A DNA stretch of 40,846 nt. It comes from Flavobacterium sp. (lineage in GTDB: Bacteria; Bacteroidota; Bacteroidia; Flavobacteriales; Flavobacteriaceae). Made by a program: the position numbers and the translations under genes. Where the stretch lies: the NCBI GenBank assembly GCA_018883065.1, contig VEQT01000020.1:1-40846 (forward strand). The letters run 5' to 3'. This document shows, piece after piece, positions 33,557 through 40,846 of the stretch (positions are counted from its first letter, which is position 1; each line of letters begins with the position of its first letter). The notes below the pieces were generated by a model. The model saw nothing but the letters and a program-made list of their open reading frames with translations. It had not been told where the DNA came from and made no database searches.

Positions 33557-34462
33557 ATGGCACTTAAATATTTTAATATTCTTGATATACGAACATTTTC
33601 AGATAAGTCGGAAAATGAGCAAAAAGTCATTTTGATTGAAAAAAACATTTATGAAATAGGCACAAGCATTCAGAGTGATATTTCTTTAGATGAATATGAA
33701 ATTCAGCGAGGGAGTAATAATTATCCAAAGTATCTCGGTCAAGATTTTGAATTAAACGGTGTCAATTACAAATTAAACGATGATTTTTTAGATGAAGTTT
33801 TTAATGAATGTATAAACTATCACAAATCTCATCATACGGCACTAATTGAAAATAATATTGAAACCCTAAAATTGCAAGCGGAACTTTCCGGAGACAATTT
33901 CATTAATGAACAGCGTCAAAAGGAAATTAAGAATTATAACGGCTATCTTTCTAAAAATCTCTTTAAAAAGCTTCACAAATTAGATTTTGAAAATGAGCAA
34001 GAACATTTTGATATACTTAAAAGTTATCTCGCTGTAAATTGGTTTGATTTATCGGATTATCTGTTTGGCTTAAACAATATTTCAAATTATCATATTGTTT
34101 CAACTTATTACAGCTATATGAGAACGAATAGGACATTGTTTTTATTAAACTCTAAAATAGTAAACGATGAAACTGTTGAAAAAGAAGATAAGAAATTCAG
34201 CAGACCAAAATTCATTGCAATGCTAAATGAATTAGGCTTTTTTAAATGGAACTCTATAAAAGATTTATCCAATGAACAAAAAGCAAAAATTATCCTAGCA
34301 TTACTTCAACAAGATTACAATAGCAAAAGTGCTATTCACAATGTTGTAAAAAATTTTCAAGCACTAAATCCACAAAGCGAATTAAATCCCAAAAAATTTA
34401 CTGCAAGCACCCATTTGGAGGAGGTAAAAAAGACTTTGAACAAAATATCTAATAAATTGTAA
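33557..34462 (+). CDS. Hypothetical protein of the accessory element
   Basis: A 301-residue protein not recognised. It is soluble, rich in K, N, E and largely helical by eye, with no signal peptide or membrane segment. The C-terminal part (about 230-301: F-F-K-W-N-S-I-K-D-L and A-K-I-I-L-A-L-L-Q-Q) resembles a small helical or DNA-binding domain, but no motif is decisive. It is the first gene of the element after the tRNA, in the position where regulators of mobile elements are often found. The coding sequence is more AT-rich than the starch locus. Confidence 0.8.
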   Translation: MALKYFNILDIRTFSDKSENEQKVILIEKNIYEIGTSIQSDISLDEYEIQRGSNNYPKYLGQDFELNGVNYKLNDDFLDEVFNECINYHKSHHTALIENNIETLKLQAELSGDNFINEQRQKEIKNYNGYLSKNLFKKLHKLDFENEQEHFDILKSYLAVNWFDLSDYLFGLNNISNYHIVSTYYSYMRTNRTLFLLNSKIVNDETVEKEDKKFSRPKFIAMLNELGFFKWNSIKDLSNEQKAKIILALLQQDYNSKSAIHNVVKNFQALNPQSELNPKKFTASTHLEEVKKTLNKISNKL

Positions 34463-34559
34463 TTGTGTTTTATTTGAATTTGGTGGAATAAGTTGGTGGA
34501 TTCCACCCCCTCTGATGCGAATTAATTTTGACTCATAATAATTTAAACAAGTTAATATT

Positions 34560-34853
34560 ATGAGAGAAACAATCCAAATCGAAAACATTAATTCAGAGGA
34601 TTTCAAAAACCAAATCATCAATGGAGTAGTTGAGCAAATGAAAAATTTGTCTCAAAATTTTACTGCGAAAGTAGAACCCGACACACTTCTCACACGAGAA
34701 GAAACTGCAAAATTGCTTTCAATTTCTTTAGTCTCCCTTTGGAGCTTAACTAAACAAAAAACTTTCCCAGTTTATCATATTGGTAAAAGCGTTAGGTATA
34801 AGAAAAGTGAGGTCTTAAATGCTTTAGAGCAAATGAATAAATGCAATCATTAA
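34560..34853 (+). CDS. Excisionase/HTH_17-like DNA-binding protein
   Basis: A 97-residue protein with an N-terminal helical extension (about 1-38). A MerR-like winged helix follows: L-L-T-R-E-E-T-A-K-L-L-S-I-S then S-L-W-S-L-T-K-Q and V-Y-H-I-G-K-S-V-R-Y-K-K-S-E-V. This is the family of excisionases and element-borne regulators. It is followed after 9 bp by a small gene and then the primase-helicase gene, suggesting one operon for maintenance or transfer of the element. Confidence 0.85.
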   Translation: MRETIQIENINSEDFKNQIINGVVEQMKNLSQNFTAKVEPDTLLTREETAKLLSISLVSLWSLTKQKTFPVYHIGKSVRYKKSEVLNALEQMNKCNH

Positions 34854-34862
34854 TTCCTTGCC

Positions 34863-35186
34863 ATGAATGCTTATAATGACATCGTTTTGCAAGATGTTTT
34901 TTTTCATCTGTCAAAACTCAAAGGCGATTTTGCAAAGCTAAAAATCGAAAATAACAGAAATCAATTATTAGTCTTTGCAATGAATGATTTTACTAATAAA
35001 ATTGAATTAATTGAGCAAATAATTAAAAGCTATGATAGCCATAATTTTAAATCAATTACCAACAAAATTAATTCAGTTTTATTAGGAGACCCTGAATTGC
35101 ATTGTGTAAATGTAATTATCAAGAAAAGTAAATTTTTATCTCAAATTGATAAATCGAAAACCGCTTTAATTATTCATTTAATATGA
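34863..35186 (+). CDS. Small hypothetical protein of the element
   Basis: A 107-residue protein, not recognised. It has a helical, K/N/I-rich sequence with no signal peptide or clear motif. Its stop codon overlaps the next start in an ATGA overlap (35183-35186), which points to translational coupling with the primase-helicase. Confidence 0.7.
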   Translation: MNAYNDIVLQDVFFHLSKLKGDFAKLKIENNRNQLLVFAMNDFTNKIELIEQIIKSYDSHNFKSITNKINSVLLGDPELHCVNVIIKKSKFLSQIDKSKTALIIHLI

Positions 35187-36388
35187 AAGATATAGAACAA
35201 TATATTAGGGTTGGTACAGATTATTTAAAAGAAATAAATCTACCGTTAATTAGTGGTGATTCTACAAAAATCTATTCAAAATGGAACAAGCATACAATTA
35301 TTGATGATTTTGGTCGGGATGCCTTAAACAAAATAAAAAAATACGAGGGATTTTGTATAATACCTTCACATTTAGACTATAAAAAGGAAGTAAATAACTT
35401 TATCAATCGCTACGAACCATTATCCTATAAAATTTCAGAAAAAGGAGATTGGAAAAACATTGAATTGTTTCTTCAACACATTTTTAATGAGCAATATGAA
35501 ATAGGTTTAGATTATTTAACTATACTCTGGAAAAACCCTATACAGATACTTCCTATTCTATGTTTAGTAAGCTCCGAAAGGAACACAGGGAAATCTACCT
35601 TTCTAAAATTGTTAAAATTGATTTTTGAGGGTAACATGACAATTAATAAAAATGAGGATTTTAGAAGTCGTTTTAATTCGGATTGGGCTTCAAAGCTAAT
35701 TATTGCAATTGACGAAGTATTATTAGATAAAAAGGAAGATAGTGAACGCATCAAAAATCTATCAACATCCGGTCATTATAAAAGTGAAAGTAAAGGCGTT
35801 GATAAAGCAGAGATTGAATTTTTTGGCAAGTTTATTTTATGCTCCAATAACGAAGAAAATTTTATCAAAACCGACAATAAAGAGATTAGATACTGGGTTA
35901 GAAAAATAGAACCATTTACTGAAGAAAATCCAAACTTATTGGAAATGATGAAATACGAAGTTCCTAACTTTATTTGGTTTTTAACCAATAGAGAAATTAA
36001 AACGAAAAGAACTACTCGAATGTGGTTTACAAAAGAACAAATACATACAAAGGCACTTGACGTTTTAGTTAATGGAAACAAAACTTATACTGAAAAAGAA
36101 TTAGAAGACTTCATAATAGAGCAATTCCAAACCCTCGAAATGGATGAATTATGCTATTCGACAAATGACCTTATCGAAGAGCTTAACAAAGCTAATATTA
36201 GAGTTACTAAAAGTTATATCTCAACTATAATTACTGAACACTTTAAATTAGAATCTAAAAACAGTTGTTATAAACTATCCCGTTTAGATTTGTCAACTGC
36301 AAATAATGGAAGTTGGAGCGTTTATCAGGAAAACAGAAAAGGTAGATTTTACACTTTCAGAAAAGAAGACTTTATAAAATCATGTTGA
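35183..36388 (+). CDS. D5/DUF5906-like primase-helicase of a mobile element
   Basis: A 401-residue protein of the SF3-type helicase group found in phage/plasmid primases. Walker A S-E-R-N-T-G-K-S-T (131-139), Walker B K-L-I-I-A-I-D-E (171-178), and the sensor-like F-I-L-C-S-N-N-E. A C-terminal winged-helix-like region with D-L-I-E-E-L-N-K-A-N-I-R-V-T follows. No primase (AEP) domain is present, so a partner primase may be elsewhere. Its presence suggests that the element can replicate. The repeat-rich spacer immediately after it is a candidate origin. Confidence 0.85.
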   Translation: MKDIEQYIRVGTDYLKEINLPLISGDSTKIYSKWNKHTIIDDFGRDALNKIKKYEGFCIIPSHLDYKKEVNNFINRYEPLSYKISEKGDWKNIELFLQHIFNEQYEIGLDYLTILWKNPIQILPILCLVSSERNTGKSTFLKLLKLIFEGNMTINKNEDFRSRFNSDWASKLIIAIDEVLLDKKEDSERIKNLSTSGHYKSESKGVDKAEIEFFGKFILCSNNEENFIKTDNKEIRYWVRKIEPFTEENPNLLEMMKYEVPNFIWFLTNREIKTKRTTRMWFTKEQIHTKALDVLVNGNKTYTEKELEDFIIEQFQTLEMDELCYSTNDLIEELNKANIRVTKSYISTIITEHFKLESKNSCYKLSRLDLSTANNGSWSVYQENRKGRFYTFRKEDFIKSC

Positions 36389-36600
36389 TTTGTTGACAAT
36401 GAATTGCAATGCTAATAAAATCAACATATAACAACATCAACAATCATTCAACAACTATTCGACAAATAAAAATTGCAATTTAACAAAGTTTATAATGTTG
36501 AATAGTTGTTGACCATTTGTTGAGCTTGCAAACCGTTAAAATATCTATTGTTATTTAAAAATGTCAACAAATCAACAAAAGATTTAATCTAAACGATAGT
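36389..36600. repeat. TTGTTGA/TCAACAA repeats with a 13-bp inverted repeat (candidate origin)
   Basis: TTGTTGA occurs at 36390, 36506 and 36517. Its complement TCAACAA occurs at 36448, 36564 and 36572. TCAACAACTATTC (36448-36460) and GAATAGTTGTTGA (36500-36512) form a perfect 13-bp inverted repeat around an ATTGCAAT palindrome at 36472-36479. The position right after the primase-helicase suggests an origin or transfer site. Confidence 0.55.
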
Positions 36601-36917
36601 TCGTATAAATAACTCCTAGTACTCTTTTTATTGCAGACTTAATTTATCGGTAAAACAGCACTTGCAAATAGGATTATAAATACTTTGCAAACATACACAA
36701 CAAGCATTGCAATACCCCTCAATTATTATTGCAATTCAATTGCAATAGCCTAAATAAGTGTTGAAAATTAACGCATTACACATTGCTAACGACTAATTAA
36801 TCATTGCAATCCTATTGCAATTCTTTTAAACTTCATTGCAATCCTAATTTCCTTTGTAAAACAATTATTGCAAAGCCGTTGATTTTTTTATATTTACAGA
36901 AACAAATCAATTGCAAT
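36403..36917. repeat. Nine-copy ATTGCAAT palindrome array
   Basis: Exact copies start at 36403, 36472, 36706, 36728, 36739, 36803, 36814, 36835 and 36910. Intervals of 22, 11, 11 and 21 bp within the two clusters keep the sites on one DNA face. A near copy (ATTGCAAA) at 36867 overlaps the predicted -33 of the restriction gene, and the last copy overlaps its ATG. By base composition about 0.02 copies would be expected in this length. The binding protein is unknown. Confidence 0.75.
36868..36896 (+). promoter_or_regulatory. Predicted promoter of the Type IIG gene
   Basis: TTG (36868-36870), an 18-bp spacer and TATATTTA (36889-36896). The start codon is 20 bp downstream. ATTGCAAT-type sites overlap the -33 element and the start codon, so it is likely regulated. 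Confidence 0.5.
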
Positions 36918-39900
36918 GAATATTCAACTTCTTGAACCTCGAAAAGCATTAAATAAAGCATTTCTAAAAATCAAACCAAATAGAACTGGAATTGAATTAT
37001 TCAAATCCAATTTAATTGCAATTTTAGATTCTATCAACGAAAAAGAAAGCGAAGAGTTTCATAAAAATCTTGTCATTGAGTTTTTAAAGAAAACCTATTA
37101 TGACCCTACTAATTTTGTAAATACCAAAGGCAGAAACGATTTAGTAATTCATAATGGTAAAGATGCCAAAACTAGTGTTGGAGTTATAATAGAGGTTAAA
37201 AGTCCAACTAATAAATCTGAAATGGTTTCCGTTGACAATCTCAACGGAAAAGCATTGCAAGAATTAGTTTTATATTATATGCGTGAGCGTATTACTCATA
37301 AAAATACCGAATTAAAACACGTTGTAATTTCAAACATACACGAATGGTTTGTTTTTGATGCACAGCTATTTAATAAGTTGTTTGCAGAAAACAAAACCTT
37401 TGTCAAGCAATTTATTGATTTTGAAGAGAAACGTTTGTCAGGGAGTAAAACGGATTATTTTTACAACGATATTGCAAAACCATACATTGCAAGTTTGCAA
37501 GGCACCATTGAGTTTGCGCATTTCGACATTAGAAAGTACGACAAACCATTGCGCAATAATGATAAAAATGACGACAAAAGTCTAATTGCATTATTCAAAT
37601 TACTTTCTCCGGAACATTTATTAAAGTTATCATTTGCAAATGACAGCAATTCATTAGATAAAAACTTTTACAATGAATTACTTCACATTATAGGTTTGAC
37701 CGAAGTAAAAGAGGGAGGCAAAAAGCTAATAAAACGCCATGAGAAGGAAAATAGAAATGATGGTTCGCTACTTGAAAATGCAATATTACAACTTGAGAGT
37801 GAAGATAAACTAAACTACATCTCTAATTTAAAGCAATACGGGGATAACAAAGAACAACAACTCTTTGCAATAGGATTAGAGCTTACAATTACTTGGGTGA
37901 ATAGAATTTTATTTCTAAAATTACTCGAAGCTCAATTAATATCATATCATAAAGGCGATAAAAGCTACTCGTTTTTAAATGCAGAATTAATAAAGGATTA
38001 TGATGTTTTAAATAACCTTTTCTTTAAAGTTTTAGCAAAAAAAACGGATGAACGTATTGATAGATTAGTAAAAGATTTTGAAAAAGTACCTTACTTAAAT
38101 AGTTCCTTATTTGAGCCAACTGAATTAGAAAGAATTGCATTGTCTATTAACCAATTAGAAGATAATATTTCTTTACCATTATTGCCTTCTACCGTAATTA
38201 AAGATGCGAATGGTAAGAAAGTAACTGGGACTAAAAATGCTTTAAATTATTTCTTTTCGTTTCTCGATGCTTATGACTTTGCAAGTGAAGGAAGTGAAGA
38301 CATTCAAGAAGACAATAAAACTTTAATCAATGCTTCTGTACTTGGGTTAATATTTGAAAAAATCAATGGTTACAAAGATGGCTCATTCTTTACACCTAGT
38401 TTTATTACTATGTATATGTGTAAAGAAACTATCCGAAGAACTGTTTTGCAAAAGTTTAACGATGAATTGCAATGGTCTTGCAATGACTTTTCTGAATTAT
38501 ACAACAACATAAAAGACAAAAAAGAAGCTAATAGTATAATCAACTCTATAAAAATTTGTGACCCAGCGGTTGGTTCGGGGCATTTTTTAGTTTCGGCATT
38601 AAATGAAATCATAGCCATTAAACACGATTTAGGAATTTTAATTGATAATCAAGGTAAGACCTTACGTGATTATGCAATTGAAGTTGTAAATGACGAATTG
38701 ATTATTACCGATGATGATGGTATTCCATTTCAATACAATATATCCAATAAAGAAAGTCAACGCATTCAAGAAACTCTGTTTCACGAAAAACAAACCATTA
38801 TTGAAAATTGTCTTTTTGGTGTAGATTTAAATCCAAATTCCGTAAAAATTTGCCGTTTACGTTTGTGGATTGAATTACTTAAAAATGCTTATTACAAAAA
38901 CGATAGCAATGAGTTAGAAACGCTTCCAAACATCGATATTAATATTAAATGTGGAAACTCTTTAATTTCTCGATTTGATTTGGATGCCGATTTAAAGCAA
39001 ACCTTGAAAAAAAGTAAGTTAACAATTCAGTCTTATAAAGATGCCGTTAAAACTTATCAAAATGCAGATAGTAAAGAACAAAAAAAGGAAATGGAAGATT
39101 TAATTGCCAATATAAAAAGCAATTTTAAAACTGAAATAAGTGCTAACAGTAAAGAAATAAGAGACCTCCAAAAAATAACATTTGAATACAACAACAAATA
39201 TGTAACGGAACAACTTTTTGAAGTTCAACTAACCAAAGCCCAATTAAAAGATAAAAAACAACTTGAAGAGAAAATTAAAAATCATCAGGCAATTATTGAC
39301 GATATAAAAACCAACAAAATTTATGAAAATGCTTTTGAATGGAGATTTGAATTTCCTGAAGTATTGAATGATGAAGGTGATTTCATTGGATTTGATGCTA
39401 TAATTGGAAACCCTCCTTACATCCAATTACAAAAAATGGGGGTGGATGGTGCTTCTCTGGAAAAAATGAAATTTGAAACATATGTTAGAACAGGAGATAT
39501 TTATAGCTTGTTTTATGAATTAGGGTTTAAATTGCTCAAAGAGAATGGATTGTTAGCTTATATAACATCGAATAAATGGATGAGAGCAGCATATGGAGAA
39601 AGTCTTCGAAAATACTTTGTTGAAAAAACAAATCCTTTTTTGCTACTTGATTTTGGTGGTGTTCAGGTATTTGATTCCGCAACGGTTGATACAAATATTT
39701 TAATTGGCTGTAAAGCAAAATATGATGGTAATACAAATGCGTGTTTATTAAATAACGATTTTGACCCCGAATTATTAGAAAGCTTTATAAAAAACAATTC
39801 TACTTCAACACGTTTTAAAAATGAAAGTTGGGTTGTTTTATCTTCTGTTGAAAAAAGGATAAAAGAGAAAATAGAAAAAATAGGAACTCCTTTAAAAGAT

Positions 39901-40059
39901 TGGGATATAAATATATATCGAGGGATTTTAACAGGTTACAATGATGCTTTTATAATAGATGGAAAGAAAAGAGATGAATTAATAAAAGAAGATCCAAAAA
40001 GTGCCGACATTATAAGACTCTTTTTTTCAAACATATCTAATTCACTAGTACTGAATTGA
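36916..40059 (+). CDS. Type IIG (Eco57I-like) restriction-modification enzyme, truncated in this orientation
   Basis: A 1047-residue protein. A PD-(D/E)XK nuclease is at the N terminus (D75, E93-V-K95). A helical connector follows, then a gamma-type N6-adenine methyltransferase with S-F-F-T-P-S-F, motif I D549-P-A-V-G-S-G-H-F and motif IV N832-P-P-Y. The target-recognition region begins at about residue 900 but breaks off: after S-A-D-I-I-R (residue 1034) come 13 unrelated residues and a stop. Such enzymes need this region for DNA specificity, so this form is probably inactive. The missing part lies inverted just downstream (40012-40646). Inverting it gives a continuous frame of about 1244 residues. 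Expression is likely tied to the ATTGCAAT sites. Confidence 0.88.
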   Translation: MNIQLLEPRKALNKAFLKIKPNRTGIELFKSNLIAILDSINEKESEEFHKNLVIEFLKKTYYDPTNFVNTKGRNDLVIHNGKDAKTSVGVIIEVKSPTNKSEMVSVDNLNGKALQELVLYYMRERITHKNTELKHVVISNIHEWFVFDAQLFNKLFAENKTFVKQFIDFEEKRLSGSKTDYFYNDIAKPYIASLQGTIEFAHFDIRKYDKPLRNNDKNDDKSLIALFKLLSPEHLLKLSFANDSNSLDKNFYNELLHIIGLTEVKEGGKKLIKRHEKENRNDGSLLENAILQLESEDKLNYISNLKQYGDNKEQQLFAIGLELTITWVNRILFLKLLEAQLISYHKGDKSYSFLNAELIKDYDVLNNLFFKVLAKKTDERIDRLVKDFEKVPYLNSSLFEPTELERIALSINQLEDNISLPLLPSTVIKDANGKKVTGTKNALNYFFSFLDAYDFASEGSEDIQEDNKTLINASVLGLIFEKINGYKDGSFFTPSFITMYMCKETIRRTVLQKFNDELQWSCNDFSELYNNIKDKKEANSIINSIKICDPAVGSGHFLVSALNEIIAIKHDLGILIDNQGKTLRDYAIEVVNDELIITDDDGIPFQYNISNKESQRIQETLFHEKQTIIENCLFGVDLNPNSVKICRLRLWIELLKNAYYKNDSNELETLPNIDINIKCGNSLISRFDLDADLKQTLKKSKLTIQSYKDAVKTYQNADSKEQKKEMEDLIANIKSNFKTEISANSKEIRDLQKITFEYNNKYVTEQLFEVQLTKAQLKDKKQLEEKIKNHQAIIDDIKTNKIYENAFEWRFEFPEVLNDEGDFIGFDAIIGNPPYIQLQKMGVDGASLEKMKFETYVRTGDIYSLFYELGFKLLKENGLLAYITSNKWMRAAYGESLRKYFVEKTNPFLLLDFGGVQVFDSATVDTNILIGCKAKYDGNTNACLLNNDFDPELLESFIKNNSTSTRFKNESWVVLSSVEKRIKEKIEKIGTPLKDWDINIYRGILTGYNDAFIIDGKKRDELIKEDPKSADIIRLFFSNISNSLVLN
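40012..40018 (+). repeat. Left inverted-repeat site of the putative invertible cassette
   Basis: ATAAGAC lies in the restriction gene, where it encodes the end of I-I-R. Its inverted partner is GTCTTAT at 40640-40646. Recombination between them would restore the long frame. Flanks are only partly similar (ATTA before, TTTT shortly after), so the true crossover site may be longer and imperfect. Confidence 0.6.
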
Positions 40060-40646
40060 TATAATTCATAAAAAATTCCATCTAGTTGTTTTTCTATTTT
40101 TAATCTTTCATTTTCATCGTCTAGCTCTCTAATTTCATCGACCAAACTATTTATTTTTGTCTCTAAATGACTTTCGATTTTTGGAACTGAAATATTATCA
40201 AAGGCTTGTACACTTATTAACAAGTCTCCCGTGCCGGTTTTAGGAGAATCTTGTAAAATATAATTCCCAATTTTAGAATTAAAAAAAGCAGTTAAATATT
40301 TGATGCTTTCACCAGTAGCAAAACACGTGCTGTCAAGTGAAATACAACCTGTCTCATCAAAACTAAAACGCAAAATTGAACCTATTCTTTTCCAAACAAT
40401 TTTCTGTTTAGAAAAATCCTCGATATAAGCACAGTTCCTCAAATTATAAATTGTGTCTCCTTTGTCTAGTCTTTTCTCCAATTGCAATAAGTATTTATCA
40501 AAATGATTTTTGATTGCTGGGTAATCATTAATGTTTATTGGACTTATCCCTTTTTCTTTTAATCCGTTGTGAGAATTAATTAGCCACAAATCAGCAAAAT
40601 CATAGCTGTATTTTTTTATATCTCTGCCACGTAAAATCGGTCTTAT
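40012..40646 (-). CDS. Silent C-terminal specificity cassette of the Type IIG enzyme (no start codon)
   Basis: Open on the minus strand, but with no ATG and no ribosome-binding context. It begins I-R-P-I-L-R-G-R-D-I-K-K-Y-S-Y-D-F, the conserved junction of Eco57I-type enzymes. It continues through W-K-R-I-G-S-I-L-R-F and F-F-N-S-K-I-G-N-Y-I-L to a family-like C terminus with L-D-G-I-F-Y-E-L-Y, then M-F-E-K-K. After that the frame runs into antisense of the plus-strand gene. In forward orientation it would join residue 1034 of the enzyme in frame and end S-L-I plus TAA at 40648-40650. It is therefore a switchable or stored module rather than a separate gene. Confidence 0.8.
40640..40646 (-). 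repeat. Right inverted-repeat site of the putative invertible cassette
   Basis: GTCTTAT on the plus strand is the inverse of ATAAGAC at 40012. On the minus strand it reads I-R-(P) in the cassette frame, and in the neighbouring frame it contains the stop TAA of the next module (40643-40645). Confidence 0.6.
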
Positions 40647-40846
40647 TTAATTTCTATAAAACCAATTGCTTTTCTGTCATCTTCATCAATTTCATGAATA
40701 TCAAAAATTAATTCATCTAATTCCTTTTCCAATTGGGTAGTTGAAATATTGTCTTTTTTTAATTCTTCTATCATTTTAATCAAAACAGATATTTTTTCAT
40801 CTGTATCGGTTTCAACTTTTTTTACAAAAACTTTATCAAAGTATAT
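40643..40846 (-). CDS. C-terminal end of a second Type IIG specificity module (partial, runs off the window)
   Basis: The minus strand is open from the window edge to a stop at 40643-40645 and gives 67 residues. They include Y-F-D-K-V-F-V-K-K-V, a predicted coiled-coil stretch E-L-K-K-D-N-I-S-T-T-Q-L-E-K-E-L, and the family-like tail L-I-F-D-I-H-E-I-D-E-D-D-R-K-A-I-G-F-I-E-I-K. This matches the C-terminal ends of Eco57I-type enzymes and differs from the first cassette. It may be an alternative specificity module or the 3' end of another intact gene beyond the window. Confidence 0.7.
   Translation of the reverse strand: MYFDKVFVKKVETDTDEKISVLIKMIEELKKDNISTTQLEKELDELIFDIHEIDEDDRKAIGFIEIK

Noticed and set aside
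36403..36917. CRISPR array
   Set aside because: The repeats are 8-bp palindromes with 11-75 bp intervals (and larger gaps), with no constant long repeat, no uniform spacers and no cas genes.
39936..40589. Minus-strand frame as an independent gene
   Set aside because: The only start is a TTG inside a conserved domain, the true domain extends upstream to 40646, and the last 25 codons are antisense of the restriction gene. It is better read as an inverted cassette.

Overview
The window looks like a chromosome segment of a Flavobacterium-type Bacteroidetes. It is AT-rich. It carries a SusC/SusD pair, a type IX secretion (T9SS) C-terminal sorting domain, a UpxY-type NusG paralogue, and promoters of the Bacteroidetes form TTG-N17/18-TAnnTTTG or TAnnTTTA.

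Left part (1-4584). A MazEF-type toxin-antitoxin pair is followed by two unrelated AAA_14/DUF4143 ATPases on the minus strand. All three sit in unusually long, gene-poor spacers filled with diverged copies of one intergenic repeat family. Next come tspO and a convergent BaiN/HI0933-type flavoprotein.

Centre (6335-28377). This is a complete starch/maltodextrin utilisation locus. A minus-strand operon encodes an MFS sugar transporter, beta-phosphoglucomutase, a GH65 maltose phosphorylase, a SusA-like GH13, a GH31 alpha-glucosidase, a MalS-like GH13 and a lipoprotein GH13. A LacI regulator lies upstream of it. A divergent plus-strand operon encodes SusC, SusD, a SusE-like lipoprotein and a T9SS-exported multidomain GH13 amylase. 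The inferred flow is as follows: surface amylase and SusCDE capture and import, periplasmic GH13/GH31 trimming, MFS uptake of maltose, then phosphorolysis by GH65 and PgmB to glucose 6-phosphate. The two major promoters share a composite TTCGAA/GTATAC element just downstream of the -7 box, and a perfect LacI-type palindrome lies between lacI and susC.

Right of the locus are housekeeping-type genes: a UpxY-like antiterminator, a MmcQ/YjbR protein, an M20 dipeptidase, a GT4 glycosyltransferase and a cyclase-family hydrolase. Then comes tRNA-Leu(TAG).

Accessory element (33414 to the window end). A more AT-rich element begins directly after the tRNA. It carries an unknown protein, an excisionase-like HTH protein, a small unknown protein, a D5/DUF5906-like primase-helicase, a 527-bp repeat-rich spacer, and a Type IIG (Eco57I-like) restriction-modification gene. 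The spacer holds nine ATTGCAAT palindromes with partly helical-turn spacing, plus TTGTTGA/TCAACAA repeats.

Main discovery. The R-M gene stops early, in the target-recognition region. Its missing C-terminal part lies immediately downstream in inverted orientation, between a 7-bp inverted repeat (ATAAGAC at 40012-40018, GTCTTAT at 40640-40646). Inverting that segment on paper restores one uninterrupted reading frame of about 1244 codons, with both junctions in frame. It also creates the conserved I-R-P-I-L-R-G-R-D motif and a stop codon right after the second junction. Beyond it, on the minus strand, is the tail of another C-terminal module that runs out of the window. This suggests an invertible set of specificity cassettes, that is, a phase-variable or specificity-switching Type IIG system. 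No recombinase is visible in the window, and an assembly artefact at the window end cannot be excluded from sequence alone.
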